A DNA stretch of 58,672 nt from Gemmatimonadota bacterium (GCA_016871855.1 VHBQ01000008.1:1-58672); one strand, 5' to 3'; positions 24,584 through 33,721 are shown, numbered from the stretch's first letter. A program made the numbers and translations. The notes: a model not told the origin generated them from the letters alone.

Positions 24584-24802
24584 TCAGCAGCAGCGATTGC
24601 CGGGCTGCGAGTAGCGCGCGGCGAGGCGCTCGCGCTGGAACTCGGCCTCGGTCAGCGGCTCCTGCTCCGGGTGATGGTCGCGGACGTGCGCGAGGTAGGC
24701 GGCGTAGTCGGGCACCCCGATGATGCGGCGAATAACCGCCGCGACGCGCCGGGCGACACCCGGCGCGTCGGCGGCGAGCGATGGCAGGCGGGGCGAAGTC
24801 AC
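24584..24802 (-). CDS. ybdD: YbdD/YjiX-family small protein, CstA partner
   Basis: 72 residues. The conserved core GVPDYAAYLAHVRDHHPEQ, then LTEAEFQRERLAARYS and the terminal RCC match the YbdD/YjiX (DUF466) family. These proteins are almost always encoded directly after cstA/btsT-type carriers, as here with a 10-base gap, and are thought to be needed for transporter function. GTG start. Confidence 0.92.
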   Translation of the reverse strand: MTSPRLPSLAADAPGVARRVAAVIRRIIGVPDYAAYLAHVRDHHPEQEPLTEAEFQRERLAARYSQPGNRCC

Positions 24803-24812
24803 CGACGCGCTC

Positions 24813-26870
24813 CTACGCCGCCGCCCGCGCCACGAACGGCACTTCGCTCGTCGGCGTCGCCGTCCCTCGGTGCACGCGCACCCACTCGTAGATGGACGCC
24901 GCGAGGATCACCACCACCGAAGCCATGAAGAACAGCGCCACGCCAGCGTCGAGCCGGTCGTTGAACGCCATCCGCGCCACGTCGGCGGCGGTCTTCGCCC
25001 CGGCGGGCATCGTACCGGCGGCGAGCTGCGCCTCGACGAGGCGCGCGTGCGCGAGGAAGCCGAGCTTGGGATCGTCCGACCAGACCTTGGCCGCGCCGGC
25101 GCTCATCGTCACCACCGCCAGCCAGCAGAGCGGCAGGATGGTGATCCACGCGTACCGCGCCTTCCCCATCTTCATGATCACCGTCGTTCCCACGCAGAGC
25201 GCGACGGCGGCAAGGAGCTGGTTGGCGATGCCGAAGAGCGGCCAGAGCGAATTGATGCCGCCGAGCGGATCCGTGACACCCTGATACAGGAAGTAGCCCC
25301 ACATCGCGACGAACAGGGTGCTGGAGATCACCACCGCGGGATACCACCCCGTGCGTCCCAGCGGCGCCCACACGTGCCGAAGGACGTCCTGCAGCATGAA
25401 GCGGCCGACGCGCGTGCCCGCGTCCACCGTGGTGAGAATGAACAGCGCCTCGAACATCAGCGCGAAGTGATACCAGAGCGCCATCGCGCCGGTGCCGCCG
25501 AGGACGTTGGAGAAGAGCATGGCCATGCCAACGGCGAGCGACGGCGCGCCGCCGGTGCGTGACAGGAGCGTCGACTCCTCGATGTGCGACGTCAGCTCAC
25601 GCAGCTGCGCGGGGTCGAGCACGAACCCCCAGGCGCGGATGACCTCCGCGGCGCTCTCGGCGGTGGTGCCGATGATCCCCGCCGGGGCGTTGATGGCGAA
25701 GTAGATGCCGGGCGTGAGCACGCAGGCGGCGATCAGCGCCATCACGGCGACGAGCGACTCGGTGAGCATGGCGCCGTAGCCGATGAACCGCGCGTCCTTC
25801 TCGTTCTGGAGCAGCTTGGGTGTCGTGCCTGACGCGATGAGCGAATGGAAGCCGGAGATCGCGCCGCACGCAATCGTGATGAAGACGAAGGGGAACAGCT
25901 TGCCGGCGAAGACCGGTCCGGTGCCGTCGATGAAGGGCGTCAGCGCGGGCATCTGCAGCGGCGGCAGGACGATCAGGATGCCGACGGCAAGCGCCACCAC
26001 CACGCCGATCTTCACGAACGCCGACAGGTAGTCGCGCGGCGCGAGCAGCAGCCAGACGGGCAGCACGGACGCCGCGATGCCGTAGGCGATCACCCACTTC
26101 GCCAGCTGCGGCCCGGTGAGCGTGAAGAGCGGCGCCAGCGTCGGATTCTGGGCCACCCAGCGCCCCGCGTAGAGGGCGACGATGAGCAGGACGATGCCGA
26201 TCGCCGTCGTCTCGAGCACCTTGCCCGGCCGCACGTACTGCAGGTAGACGCCCATCAGCATCGCGATGGGAATCGTCAAGCCGATGGTCACCGTCCCCCA
26301 CGGGCTCTGCTGCAGCGCCTTCACCACGACCAGCGCCAGCACCGAGATGAGGATGATCATGATGCCGAGCACCGCGACCAGCGCCGTGGTGCCGGCGACG
26401 GTGCCGATCTCCTCGCGCGCCATCCGGCCCAGCGACTTGCCGTCGCGGCGCACCGAGGCGGCGAGGATCACGAAGTCCTGCACCGCCCCGCCAAGCACGA
26501 CGCCGACGATGATCCAGAGGGCGCCCGGGAGATAGCCGAATTGCGCCGCGAGCGTTGGGCCGACGAGCGGCCCCGGACCGGCGATGGCCGCAAAGTGATG
26601 GCCGAACACGATCCACCGGTTCGTCGGGACGAAATCGCGCCCGTCCTTGAGCCGCACGGCAGGCGTCGCGCGGTTGGCGTCGAGCGCGAAGATCTTGGCG
26701 GCGATGATCCGGCTGTAGAACCGGTACCCCACCAGGTACGTGCAAACGGCGGCGGTCAGCAGCCAGGCCGCGTTGACCTGCTCGCCCCGCGAGAGGGCGA
26801 GGTAGCCGAGGGTGCCGGCGCCAAGCGCGGCGATGACGGTCCAGACGAGAGCGGAGGCCCAGCGTGGCAT
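24813..26870 (-). CDS. cstA: CstA-family carbon-starvation (pyruvate/peptide) transporter
   Basis: 685 residues with about 16-18 membrane helices. Diagnostic segments are VPTNRWIVFGHHFAAIAGPGPLVGP (two adjacent blocks: VPTNRWIVFGHHFAAIAG and PGPLVGP), GGAVQDFVILAASVRRDGKS, AISGFHSLIASGTTPKLL and the C-terminal LWPLFGIANQLLA. The CstA family imports pyruvate or peptides when preferred carbon is scarce. The ATG at 26870 starts directly before the first helix; the longer frame to 26975 has no support. Paired with ybdD. Confidence 0.93.
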   Translation of the reverse strand: MPRWASALVWTVIAALGAGTLGYLALSRGEQVNAAWLLTAAVCTYLVGYRFYSRIIAAKIFALDANRATPAVRLKDGRDFVPTNRWIVFGHHFAAIAGPGPLVGPTLAAQFGYLPGALWIIVGVVLGGAVQDFVILAASVRRDGKSLGRMAREEIGTVAGTTALVAVLGIMIILISVLALVVVKALQQSPWGTVTIGLTIPIAMLMGVYLQYVRPGKVLETTAIGIVLLIVALYAGRWVAQNPTLAPLFTLTGPQLAKWVIAYGIAASVLPVWLLLAPRDYLSAFVKIGVVVALAVGILIVLPPLQMPALTPFIDGTGPVFAGKLFPFVFITIACGAISGFHSLIASGTTPKLLQNEKDARFIGYGAMLTESLVAVMALIAACVLTPGIYFAINAPAGIIGTTAESAAEVIRAWGFVLDPAQLRELTSHIEESTLLSRTGGAPSLAVGMAMLFSNVLGGTGAMALWYHFALMFEALFILTTVDAGTRVGRFMLQDVLRHVWAPLGRTGWYPAVVISSTLFVAMWGYFLYQGVTDPLGGINSLWPLFGIANQLLAAVALCVGTTVIMKMGKARYAWITILPLCWLAVVTMSAGAAKVWSDDPKLGFLAHARLVEAQLAAGTMPAGAKTAADVARMAFNDRLDAGVALFFMASVVVILAASIYEWVRVHRGTATPTSEVPFVARAAA

Positions 26871-26962
26871 GGTCGTCCCGGAGGAGGCGGAAAGTGGCGA
26901 CGGGTGATTATGGGCATCGCGCGGGGGGTGGTGCAACGTCCGTCCATCAGCCCACCGCGGCC

Positions 26963-27781
26963 TTAGCGCACCCACTCTCCGTAGATCTCCGGGCGGCGAT
27001 CGCGCAGGAACAGGCGCTTAGCGTGTGATCGCTCGATGGCCGACAGATCGAGGTCGCAGTGGAGGATCTCATCGGTGCCCGCGCCAGCGCGGGCGATCAC
27101 CCGCCCCTCGGGATCGCAGACAAACGACTCGCCGGCAAACTCCAGTCTGGCTTCGCGCCCCACGCGATTGCACAGCGCCGTGAAGTAGCCGTTCTGGAAC
27201 GCCGCCACGCGAAGCTCGGCTTCGTACAGACCGTCCGGCCACTCGCCCACGGAGCCGGCCTGCGGCACAACGACGATCTGTGCGCCGGCCAGTGCCAGCG
27301 CACGCATATACTCGGGGTAATGCCGGTCGTAGCAAATCGCCACCCCGACGCGCCCGACCGCGGTATCGTACACCGGGACGCCGGTGTCGCCTGGCGCGTA
27401 GTACCCTTGCTCGTGGAAGCACGCGTATTCGGTGATGTGCACCATCCGCGTGCGGCCGAGCAGGCGGCCGTCGCTGTCGATGACAGGCGAGGTGTCGTAG
27501 GTCAGCGTACCATCGCGTTCGAAGAGGTTGAGCACCACGACGATGCCGTGCGCCTTCGCGAGTTCGGAGAACGCCTGCGTCGTGGGGCCTGGCACCTCTT
27601 CGGCGAGCCGGGACACGTCACCGGAAGCCTCGTCCTGAGGGTAGAACGGCTCGAAGGCGAGCTCGGCGAAGCAGATGAGCTGAGCACCGTGCCGCGCCGC
27701 GGTTTCGGCGGCGGCGAGCCCGCGCGCCAGGTTCTTGGCACGGTCGGCCGTCGCGTGCTGTTGAATGAGTGCGATGCGCAT
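26963..27781 (-). CDS. Nitrilase-superfamily amidohydrolase (N-carbamoylputrescine amidase-like)
   Basis: 272 residues. The catalytic Glu is in ICFAELAFEPFYP and the nucleophile Cys in VGVAICYDRHYPEYMRALAL, and the C-terminal DRRPEIYGEWVR is typical of N-carbamoylputrescine/N-carbamoyl-D-amino-acid amidases. The third member of the Glu-Lys-Cys triad appears changed: where YRKMHI is expected the sequence is TRMVHI, placing Met at the Lys position. That may mean altered chemistry or a subfamily with a relocated Lys. ATG 27781 begins the canonical RIALIQQHA strand; a much longer open frame upstream is the antisense of other genes. It sits 92 bases before cstA on the same strand. Confidence 0.82.
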   Translation of the reverse strand: MRIALIQQHATADRAKNLARGLAAAETAARHGAQLICFAELAFEPFYPQDEASGDVSRLAEEVPGPTTQAFSELAKAHGIVVVLNLFERDGTLTYDTSPVIDSDGRLLGRTRMVHITEYACFHEQGYYAPGDTGVPVYDTAVGRVGVAICYDRHYPEYMRALALAGAQIVVVPQAGSVGEWPDGLYEAELRVAAFQNGYFTALCNRVGREARLEFAGESFVCDPEGRVIARAGAGTDEILHCDLDLSAIERSHAKRLFLRDRRPEIYGEWVR

Positions 27782-27901
27782 GGGGCGGAGTATGTCGCGG
27801 GAGCGGCCGGCGCGCGAGTAGCGCTGGGCTGCATGGCGCGCCGCAGGCGGCACCGCGGCGAGAGTTCGACTAGCCGCATCGCGCGGAGGTGGAGCAGCGC
27901 C

Positions 27902-27908
27902 TAATTTG
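27902..27908 (+). promoter_or_regulatory. Candidate -10/-7 element before the gene at 27935
   Basis: TAATTTG, 33 bases before the start codon, resembles the TA-n-n-TTTG element used by Bacteroidota-type sigma factors. Single occurrence, no clear upstream partner. Confidence 0.3.
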
Positions 27909-27934
27909 GAGAGTCCTCCAACTCGGGGCCGGGC

Positions 27935-28549
27935 ATGCAGCGCCAGTTGTTTCTCCTCACGTTCGCCGTGTCTCCCCTGCTGGCGCAGCAGCAGGCTGCG
28001 CCCCCGGCCGCTCCGGCGGCGCCGCTCGCGCAGTACACGTCGGTGCGGGTGGCGGTGGCGCCGGTCCAGTTCTTCCGCGCGGACAGCGGGACGGTCAGCC
28101 TGCCCGCCATGGCGGTGCGTGCGGCCTTTGACAGCCTCGTGGCTGTGCAACTCGAGGAGCACGGCTTGTTGGGGACGTGGGCAACGCCGGCGGAAGTCGT
28201 ACGCACGGCGCGGCGCAACGCGATGTACACGAGCGACCCGCACAACCTCGGCGCGTTCCCGGTGCGCAATGGAGTCGCGAAGGACGGCGTGATCGCGGAT
28301 CCGCTCGCAGGCAATCTGCGTCGCCTGGTGGCGCTGCACGATGCGCGGTACGTGCTGCTGCCGGTGGAGCTGCGCGTCCTGCGCGGGGCGGTCGAGACGC
28401 AGGCAACGGTACGCGTCATCTTCGTGGATGCGCGCCTGATGAAGGCGCTGTTTCAGGTGGATCTCGCCGGCGATCCCGCGCCGGCGTATTCGACGGATGT
28501 GTTGAATCGGCTGGCCGCGCGCGTCGTCGAGCTCGCGGTCGCGCCGTAA
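27935..28549 (+). CDS. Secreted protein of unknown function
   Basis: 204 residues. A signal peptide (RQLFLLTFAVSPLLAQQQ) and a short Ala/Pro linker are followed by an alpha/beta domain beginning TSVRVAVAPVQFFRADSG, with YVLLPVELRVLRG and TVRVIFVDARLMKALFQVDL strands. The pattern of alternating strands and helices resembles periplasmic domains that assemble around surface lipoproteins, but I do not recognise a family. The gene is divergent from the nitrilase-like gene and 27 bases before the isocitrate dehydrogenase gene. Confidence 0.6.
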   Translation: MQRQLFLLTFAVSPLLAQQQAAPPAAPAAPLAQYTSVRVAVAPVQFFRADSGTVSLPAMAVRAAFDSLVAVQLEEHGLLGTWATPAEVVRTARRNAMYTSDPHNLGAFPVRNGVAKDGVIADPLAGNLRRLVALHDARYVLLPVELRVLRGAVETQATVRVIFVDARLMKALFQVDLAGDPAPAYSTDVLNRLAARVVELAVAP

Positions 28550-28576
28550 CCACGGACTGCGAACGGAGGGTACGTC

Positions 28577-29590
28577 ATGAGCACCCCTGTCACCCTGATT
28601 CCCGGCGACGGCATCGGGCCGGGCATCACCGAAGCGACCGTGCGCCTCCTCGCGGCGGCGGGCGCGCAGATCGCGTGGGACCCGCAGTTGGCCGGAATGG
28701 CGGCGGTGGAGGCCGTCAACGACCCCATTCCCGAGGCGACGCTCGATTCCATTCGCCGCACGAAGGTCGCGCTGAAGGGGCCGCTGGAAACGCCGGTCGG
28801 GAAGGGCTTCCGCTCGATCAACGTCGCCCTGCGCAAGACGTTCGACCTCTATGCCAACGTGCGCCCGGCCGTGAGCGTGCTGCCCGGCCTGCGATACGAC
28901 GGTGTGGACATCGTGCTGGTACGCGAGAACACCGAGGGACTGTACATCGGCATCGAGAACTACATCAAGATTGCGGGCGATCCGCACGCGGCCGCGCAGT
29001 CCATCGCCGTGGTGACGCGGCACGGCGCCGACCGGATCCATCGCTACGCCTTCGAGTACGCGGTGCGGCACGGGCGGAAGAAGGTGACCATCGTGCACAA
29101 GGCGAACATCCTGAAGTACTCGCAGGGGCTCTTTCTCGAGGTCGGACGCCACGTCGCGCGGGAGTACGAGGGGCGCGTCGCCGTCGAGGAGCGCATTGTG
29201 GATGCGTGCGCGATGGAGCTTGTGATGAAGCCGGAGCGGTACGACGTGCTGGTCACCACCAACCTGTTTGGGGACATCCTCTCCGATATCACGTCCGGGC
29301 TGGTGGGCGGCCTCGGCGTGACGCCCGGCGCGAACATCGGCAAGAACGCGGCGCTGTTCGAGGCGGTGCACGGCACCGCTCCGGATATCGCCGGCAAGGG
29401 CATCGCCAACCCGACCGCGCTGATGATGGCGGCGTGCCAGCTTCTTGATCACATCGGCGACGGCGAACGCGGCCAGCGCGTGCAGCGGGCCATCGAGGCG
29501 GTACTGCGTGAGCGCACGCACGTGACACGCGACCTGGGCGGCAGCGCCACGACCGACGAGTTCACCGACGCGGTGATCGCCCGACTCTAG
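28577..29590 (+). CDS. NAD-dependent isocitrate dehydrogenase-like enzyme
   Basis: 337 residues of the beta-decarboxylating dehydrogenase family. The nucleotide start LIPGDGIGPGITEATVRLL, substrate motif SINVALRKTFDLYANVRP (Ser, Asn and Arg residues that bind isocitrate), HKANILKYSQGLFLE with the catalytic Lys, and LFGDILSDITSGLVGGLGV with metal-binding Asp residues are all present. The Ser-Asn-Arg pattern favours isocitrate over isopropylmalate, and the late HGTAPDIAGKGIANPTA region fits NAD use. It would run the oxidative TCA step. GGAGG lies seven bases before ATG. It overlaps the phosphoesterase gene by one base. Confidence 0.85.
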   Translation: MSTPVTLIPGDGIGPGITEATVRLLAAAGAQIAWDPQLAGMAAVEAVNDPIPEATLDSIRRTKVALKGPLETPVGKGFRSINVALRKTFDLYANVRPAVSVLPGLRYDGVDIVLVRENTEGLYIGIENYIKIAGDPHAAAQSIAVVTRHGADRIHRYAFEYAVRHGRKKVTIVHKANILKYSQGLFLEVGRHVAREYEGRVAVEERIVDACAMELVMKPERYDVLVTTNLFGDILSDITSGLVGGLGVTPGANIGKNAALFEAVHGTAPDIAGKGIANPTALMMAACQLLDHIGDGERGQRVQRAIEAVLRERTHVTRDLGGSATTDEFTDAVIARL

Positions 29591-30411
29591 TGCGCACGCT
29601 CCTGCACCTGGGCGACATCCACTTCGGCCATCCCGAGGTCCCGGCGGCCGTGGCGGCGGTGGCGCGGCGGCTCGACGCGCGCCGCTGGGACGTGGTGGCG
29701 ATCTCCGGTGACCTGACGCAGCGCAACCGCCCGGCCCAGTTCGCGAAGGCGCGCGCGTTCGTTGAGCGGGCGCGAGCGTCGGCGCCAACGGTGGTGATCC
29801 CCGGGAATCACGACGTGGCGTGGTGGTGGTGCGTCGGCGGCCTTGGGATGAGGGGCGCGATGTACGCCGGGTATCGCCGCTGGATCAGCCCAGAGTTTGA
29901 GCCGACACTGCGCGCGGTCGGGGCCGTGGTGGCAACGATCAACACCTCGCACGGCATCCAGTGGCACACGCTCACCACGCGCCTGCGCGACCTGGCGGTA
30001 GTGGGCGCGGTGCGCCCGGAGCAGTGGACGCGGGCGACCGGTGAGCTCGCGGCAGCCGGTGCGGGGGACCTGCGCGTGCTGATGCTGCACCACAACGTCC
30101 TCAGGGGCCGGCTGTCCAATCGCTGGGGGCTCACCAGCCGCGCCCGAGGGCTCGACGACCTCGCGCCCACGGGCGCCGAAGTTGTCCTCTGCGGCCACGA
30201 CCACGAGAGCCAGGTCGAACAAGTGGAGCGGGGCGGACGGCGCTACGTGGTCTCGCAGGTGAACACCATCTCCAATCGCGCGCGGGGCGGACTTCCCATC
30301 AGCTACCACGAGATCGCCTGGGACGCCCTGACGGTGACGGTGACGCGGCAGTCGTGGAACGCCGCCGCCGGCGACTTCGCCGAGTCCGCGTCGTGGTCCT
30401 TCGCGCGCTGA
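29590..30411 (+). CDS. Calcineurin-like metallophosphoesterase
   Basis: 273 residues. All five metallophosphoesterase blocks are visible: LHLGDIHFGH, ISGDLTQRN, VIPGNHDV, LMLHHN and LCGHDHES. The set and length match the class III cyclic nucleotide phosphodiesterase (CpdA-like) group, which acts on cyclic nucleotides or phosphodiesters with two metal ions. GTG start whose G is the last base of the preceding TAG. The end overlaps the next gene by 19 bases, suggesting one transcript with isocitrate dehydrogenase and the SprT-like protease, though no pathway link is evident. Confidence 0.85.
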   Translation: MRTLLHLGDIHFGHPEVPAAVAAVARRLDARRWDVVAISGDLTQRNRPAQFAKARAFVERARASAPTVVIPGNHDVAWWWCVGGLGMRGAMYAGYRRWISPEFEPTLRAVGAVVATINTSHGIQWHTLTTRLRDLAVVGAVRPEQWTRATGELAAAGAGDLRVLMLHHNVLRGRLSNRWGLTSRARGLDDLAPTGAEVVLCGHDHESQVEQVERGGRRYVVSQVNTISNRARGGLPISYHEIAWDALTVTVTRQSWNAAAGDFAESASWSFAR

Positions 30412-31112
30412 TCAACCGTCTGCGCGGCGCACGCGCAACGTCGCGCGACCGGCAACAGCTGGCGATCGACTTCGCGTCGGCGCCAAGAACCGCGCCGGAG
30501 CTGCTCGCGCGCCTGAACGCACTCGGCCTGCGCGGGGTCCGCGCCATCGCGCTGACGCGCAACCGCTCCGTCATGGTGAGCGTGAACGAGGGGACGCTGC
30601 GCGTGCATCGCGCCTATCTCGATGCCCCGGAGGCGGTGCACCGCGCCATGGTGCGCTTCCTGGTGTCGCCGCGCCGCGCCGAGCGGCTCGCTGCGCGGCG
30701 CGCGCTCGTCGCGTACCCGGTGGCCGAGGACGACCGCCGCGCGCCGAGGGCTCCCGAACGCACCCATCCAGACGACGAGGGGATCGCCGCGAAGCTCGGT
30801 GAATGGCACGCGCGATACAACGCGGAGCGCTTCCACGGCGAACTGAAGCGCGTGGCGGTGCGCGTGTCGCGGCGGATGCGCGCTCGCCTGGGCCACTACG
30901 CGCCCGCGCAGGCAGGGCGTCCCGCCGAAATCGCGATCTCCCGACGCCACCTGCGGCGGCACGGCTTCGCCGAGGGACTCGAAACGCTGCTGCACGAGAT
31001 GGTGCATCAGTGGCAGGACGAGCAGGGACACCCGCTGGGGCATGACCGCCGGTTTCGCGAGAAGGCGCGTGCCGCGGGGATTCCGGGGCGCGCGAAGCGG
31101 GTGGTGGACTGA
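30393..31112 (+). CDS. SprT-like zinc metalloprotease-fold protein
   Basis: 239 residues. The zinc site is ETLLHEMVHQWQ (HEMVH) with a probable third ligand in GHPLGHDRRFREKARAAGI. The preceding domain binds nucleic acid or protein in SprT/Spartan relatives, which cleave DNA-protein crosslinks or act as translation-associated factors. A Cys-rich zinc ribbon found in some SprT proteins is missing. The start is uncertain: GTG 30393 overlaps the phosphoesterase gene, and there is no clear Shine-Dalgarno; a start nearer 30414 is possible. Highly Arg-rich throughout. Confidence 0.7.
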   Translation: MVLRALINRLRGARATSRDRQQLAIDFASAPRTAPELLARLNALGLRGVRAIALTRNRSVMVSVNEGTLRVHRAYLDAPEAVHRAMVRFLVSPRRAERLAARRALVAYPVAEDDRRAPRAPERTHPDDEGIAAKLGEWHARYNAERFHGELKRVAVRVSRRMRARLGHYAPAQAGRPAEIAISRRHLRRHGFAEGLETLLHEMVHQWQDEQGHPLGHDRRFREKARAAGIPGRAKRVVD

Positions 31113-31262
31113 CGGAGGCCCCGGCGACGACAGCGGCAACGGCGGCAACGGCGGAACCCGCGGAAGCGGATGCCAGGCTGATGCTGGCGCACGTAAGGTG
31201 CGAGGGCTAGCGTTTCCGAGCGGTACGACGTCCGCTGCCTCTTCCCCGAGCCGGTTGCCATC

Positions 31263-33062
31263 ATGACCCTTGGTTTGCTCGACTGGCTCATCGTCGCTGC
31301 CTACTTCGGTGTGAGCCTCGGCGTCGGGCTGATGTTCACCAGGCGCGCCTCCCGGTCGACGGACGACTACTTCCTCGCGGGGCGCACCGTGCCGTGGTGG
31401 CTGGCTGGCATCTCAATCGTTGCCACGACCTTCGCCTCGGACACGCCGCTCCTGGTGGCGGGCATCACCGCGCGTGGGGGCATCGCCGGGAACTGGATCT
31501 GGTGGGCGTTCGTGCTGTCGGGGATGCTCACGGTCTTCTTCTTCGCACGCCTCTGGCGCCGGTCGGGCGTGATGACAGACGTCGAGTTCGTCGCCATCCG
31601 CTACTCGGGCCGCGCCGCGCACGTGCTGCGCATCTTCCGCGCCGTCTATCTGGGCCTGCCGATCAACGCGATCATTGGCGGCGCGGTGACGCTCGGGATG
31701 ATCAAGGTGCTCAAGTCCACCACAGGGATCGACGAGTGGACCGCTGTGCTGGTGTGCATCGCGGTTACCGCGCTCTATTCGACGCTCGGCGGCTTCATGG
31801 GCGTGCTGTGGACCGACTTCTTCCAGTTCCTGCTGGCGATGGCCGGGTCGGTGGCGTTGGCGGTCTTCGCGGTCGCTGCCGTCGGCGGGCTTGGTGGTCT
31901 GCAGGAAGGGCTCGTGCGTACGCACGGGGACGCCGCGGTGTCGCTGCTGACGTTCTTCCCGCGCAGCGATGGCGCCTATCTCCCGCTGATCACGCTCGCC
32001 GTCTTCCTCGCGGTTCAATGGTGGGCGGCGGTGTATCCCGGCGCGGAGCCGGGTGGCGGCGGCTACGTGGCCCAGCGGATGTTCGCGTCGAAGGACGAGA
32101 AATCGTCGCTGCTCGCGGTACTCACCTTCAACATCCTGCACTACACGGTGCGGCCGTGGCCGTGGATCCTCACCGCGCTCGCCGCGATGGTCTACTACAG
32201 CGGCAATCCGGCCGTGGCCGCCGACCCGGAACTTGGCTACGTCAAGATGATGACCGACGTCCTGCCCGCGGGCTGGCGCGGTGTGATGCTGGCGGCCTTC
32301 GGCGCCGCGTACATGTCCACCATTGCGACGCAGCTCAACTGGGGCGCGTCGTACCTGGTCAACGACTTGTACCGCCCCTACATCAAGAAGGACGCGACCG
32401 AGCGCCACTACGTCGCGGTGTCCCGCGTGGCGTCGGTGGTGATCATGATCAGCAGCGCGCTGGTGGCGCTCCGCCTCGGGCAGGTGACGCGCGCGCTCGA
32501 CATCCTGCTCTCGATTGGCGCGGGCACCGGGCTCGTGTTCATCCTGCGCTGGTACTGGTGGCGCGTGAGCGCGTGGTCGGAGATCTCGGCGATGATCGCC
32601 GCGACCGTCACGTCGCTCGTGCTTCAGTTGGTTGTCGGCCCCGAGGGATTCGGGCTGTCCGCCACCGGGCGCGATGCCCAGGTCTTCTTCGCCTATTCCA
32701 TCCTGATCACGACGGCCGTGGTGACGGTGGTCTGGCTCGCGGTCACCTTCCTGACGCCGCCGACGGATGACCAGACGCTCGTGGCGTTCTACCGACACAC
32801 CCGTCCCTCCCGGCGCGGATGGGAACGCATCGCGGCGCTGGCTCCCGATGTGAAGATCGAACAGCGCGGCTGGGTCTCGCTGCGCCAGTGGGCCGTCGGC
32901 TGCCTGACCGTGTATCTCTCCCTGTTCGGCATCGGCGAGCTGCTGCTCGGCAGCGGGTGGCGGGGGAGCATCCTCGTCGCGGCCTCGCTCGCTTGCGGCT
33001 GGTGGATCGTCCGTTCCCTGCGTGACGATCACCCGTCGCCTCCCGCGGGTCGCGCCCGATGA
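31263..33062 (+). CDS. Sodium:solute symporter (SSS family) of the corrinoid operon
   Basis: 599 residues, 13-14 predicted helices, paralogous to the symporter at 19486: both share SGRAAPWWLIGIS/AGRTVPWWLAGIS-type starts, WYPGAEPGGG/VYPGAEPGGG, and TIATQLNWGASYLVNDLY. It overlaps the corrinoid-protein gene by four bases (ATGA), so it is translationally coupled to a methyl-transfer pathway. The expected cargo is therefore a methylated osmolyte, amine or methoxy compound rather than a sugar. Only the coupling supports this, not sequence. The 150-base gap upstream shows no recognisable cobalamin or SAM riboswitch. Confidence 0.85.
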   Translation: MTLGLLDWLIVAAYFGVSLGVGLMFTRRASRSTDDYFLAGRTVPWWLAGISIVATTFASDTPLLVAGITARGGIAGNWIWWAFVLSGMLTVFFFARLWRRSGVMTDVEFVAIRYSGRAAHVLRIFRAVYLGLPINAIIGGAVTLGMIKVLKSTTGIDEWTAVLVCIAVTALYSTLGGFMGVLWTDFFQFLLAMAGSVALAVFAVAAVGGLGGLQEGLVRTHGDAAVSLLTFFPRSDGAYLPLITLAVFLAVQWWAAVYPGAEPGGGGYVAQRMFASKDEKSSLLAVLTFNILHYTVRPWPWILTALAAMVYYSGNPAVAADPELGYVKMMTDVLPAGWRGVMLAAFGAAYMSTIATQLNWGASYLVNDLYRPYIKKDATERHYVAVSRVASVVIMISSALVALRLGQVTRALDILLSIGAGTGLVFILRWYWWRVSAWSEISAMIAATVTSLVLQLVVGPEGFGLSATGRDAQVFFAYSILITTAVVTVVWLAVTFLTPPTDDQTLVAFYRHTRPSRRGWERIAALAPDVKIEQRGWVSLRQWAVGCLTVYLSLFGIGELLLGSGWRGSILVAASLACGWWIVRSLRDDHPSPPAGRAR

Positions 33063-33721
33063 CCGATCTCGCCGAACTCGCGCGTCAGCTCATCGACGGC
33101 CACGACACGGAGGTAGCGCGCCTGACGCGCGCGGCGCTCGACGAGGGGCAGTCGCCCGCCGACATCCTCGAACGCGGGCTGATCGCCGGGATGCAGGTAG
33201 TGGGGGAGCGCTTCCGCGACAACATCATCTTCGTTCCGGAAGTGCTCGTGGCGGCGCGCGCGATGAAGGCGGGACTGGCGCACCTCGAGCCGGTGCTCGC
33301 TGCCTGCGGCATCGAACCCGTCGGTACCTTCGTCATCGGCACCGTCAAAGGCGATATCCACGACATCGGCAAGAACCTCGTCGGGATGATGCTCAAGGGC
33401 GCGGGATTCCGCGTCATCGACCTCGGCGTCAACACGCCGCTGGCCAAGTTCCAGGCGGCCATCGCGGAGCACCGCCCCGACATCGTCGGCATGTCGGCCC
33501 TGCTCACGACGACCATGGGGCAAATGAAGGTGAACATTGAGGCGTTCCGCGCCGCCGGCCTGCTTGATGACATGCGCGTGATGGTGGGCGGCGCGGCGGT
33601 GTCGAAGGACTACGCCGAGACGATTGGTGCGCACGGGCATGGCAAGGATGCCCCCTCGTCGGTGGCGCTCGCGCTTGAGCTGCTCGCCGAGGTCAAAGCG
33701 GCGCGCGGGGCGGGCTCATGA
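33059..33721 (+). CDS. Methyl-carrying corrinoid protein
   Basis: 220 residues. A helical cap domain (about 1-85) is followed by a Rossmann-like cobalamin domain with GDIHDIGKNLV, where H101 is the lower cobalt ligand of the D-x-H-x-x-G motif. MSALLTTTMGQMK and VMVGGAAVSKDYA complete the B12 site. This matches the MtaC/MtbC/MttC group of methyltransferase corrinoid proteins and the central MetH module. It carries the methyl group between the two methyltransferases encoded downstream. The Co(I) form is oxygen-sensitive, which explains the activator gene next to it. ATGA overlap with the symporter; 31 bases to the activator. Confidence 0.93.
   Translation: MTDLAELARQLIDGHDTEVARLTRAALDEGQSPADILERGLIAGMQVVGERFRDNIIFVPEVLVAARAMKAGLAHLEPVLAACGIEPVGTFVIGTVKGDIHDIGKNLVGMMLKGAGFRVIDLGVNTPLAKFQAAIAEHRPDIVGMSALLTTTMGQMKVNIEAFRAAGLLDDMRVMVGGAAVSKDYAETIGAHGHGKDAPSSVALALELLAEVKAARGAGS

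Noticed and set aside
26963-29788. A single 941-residue minus-strand open frame
   Set aside because: Only the last 272 residues (from ATG 27781) match a protein family. The rest is the antisense of the isocitrate dehydrogenase and secreted-protein genes and is rich in His/Arg/Asp, as expected from GC-rich shadow frames.
31113-31262. A cobalamin or SAM riboswitch before the corrinoid operon
   Set aside because: I looked for a B12-box-like or SAM-I core and saw none; the gap is only 150 bases and mostly short GGC/AAC-type triplets.
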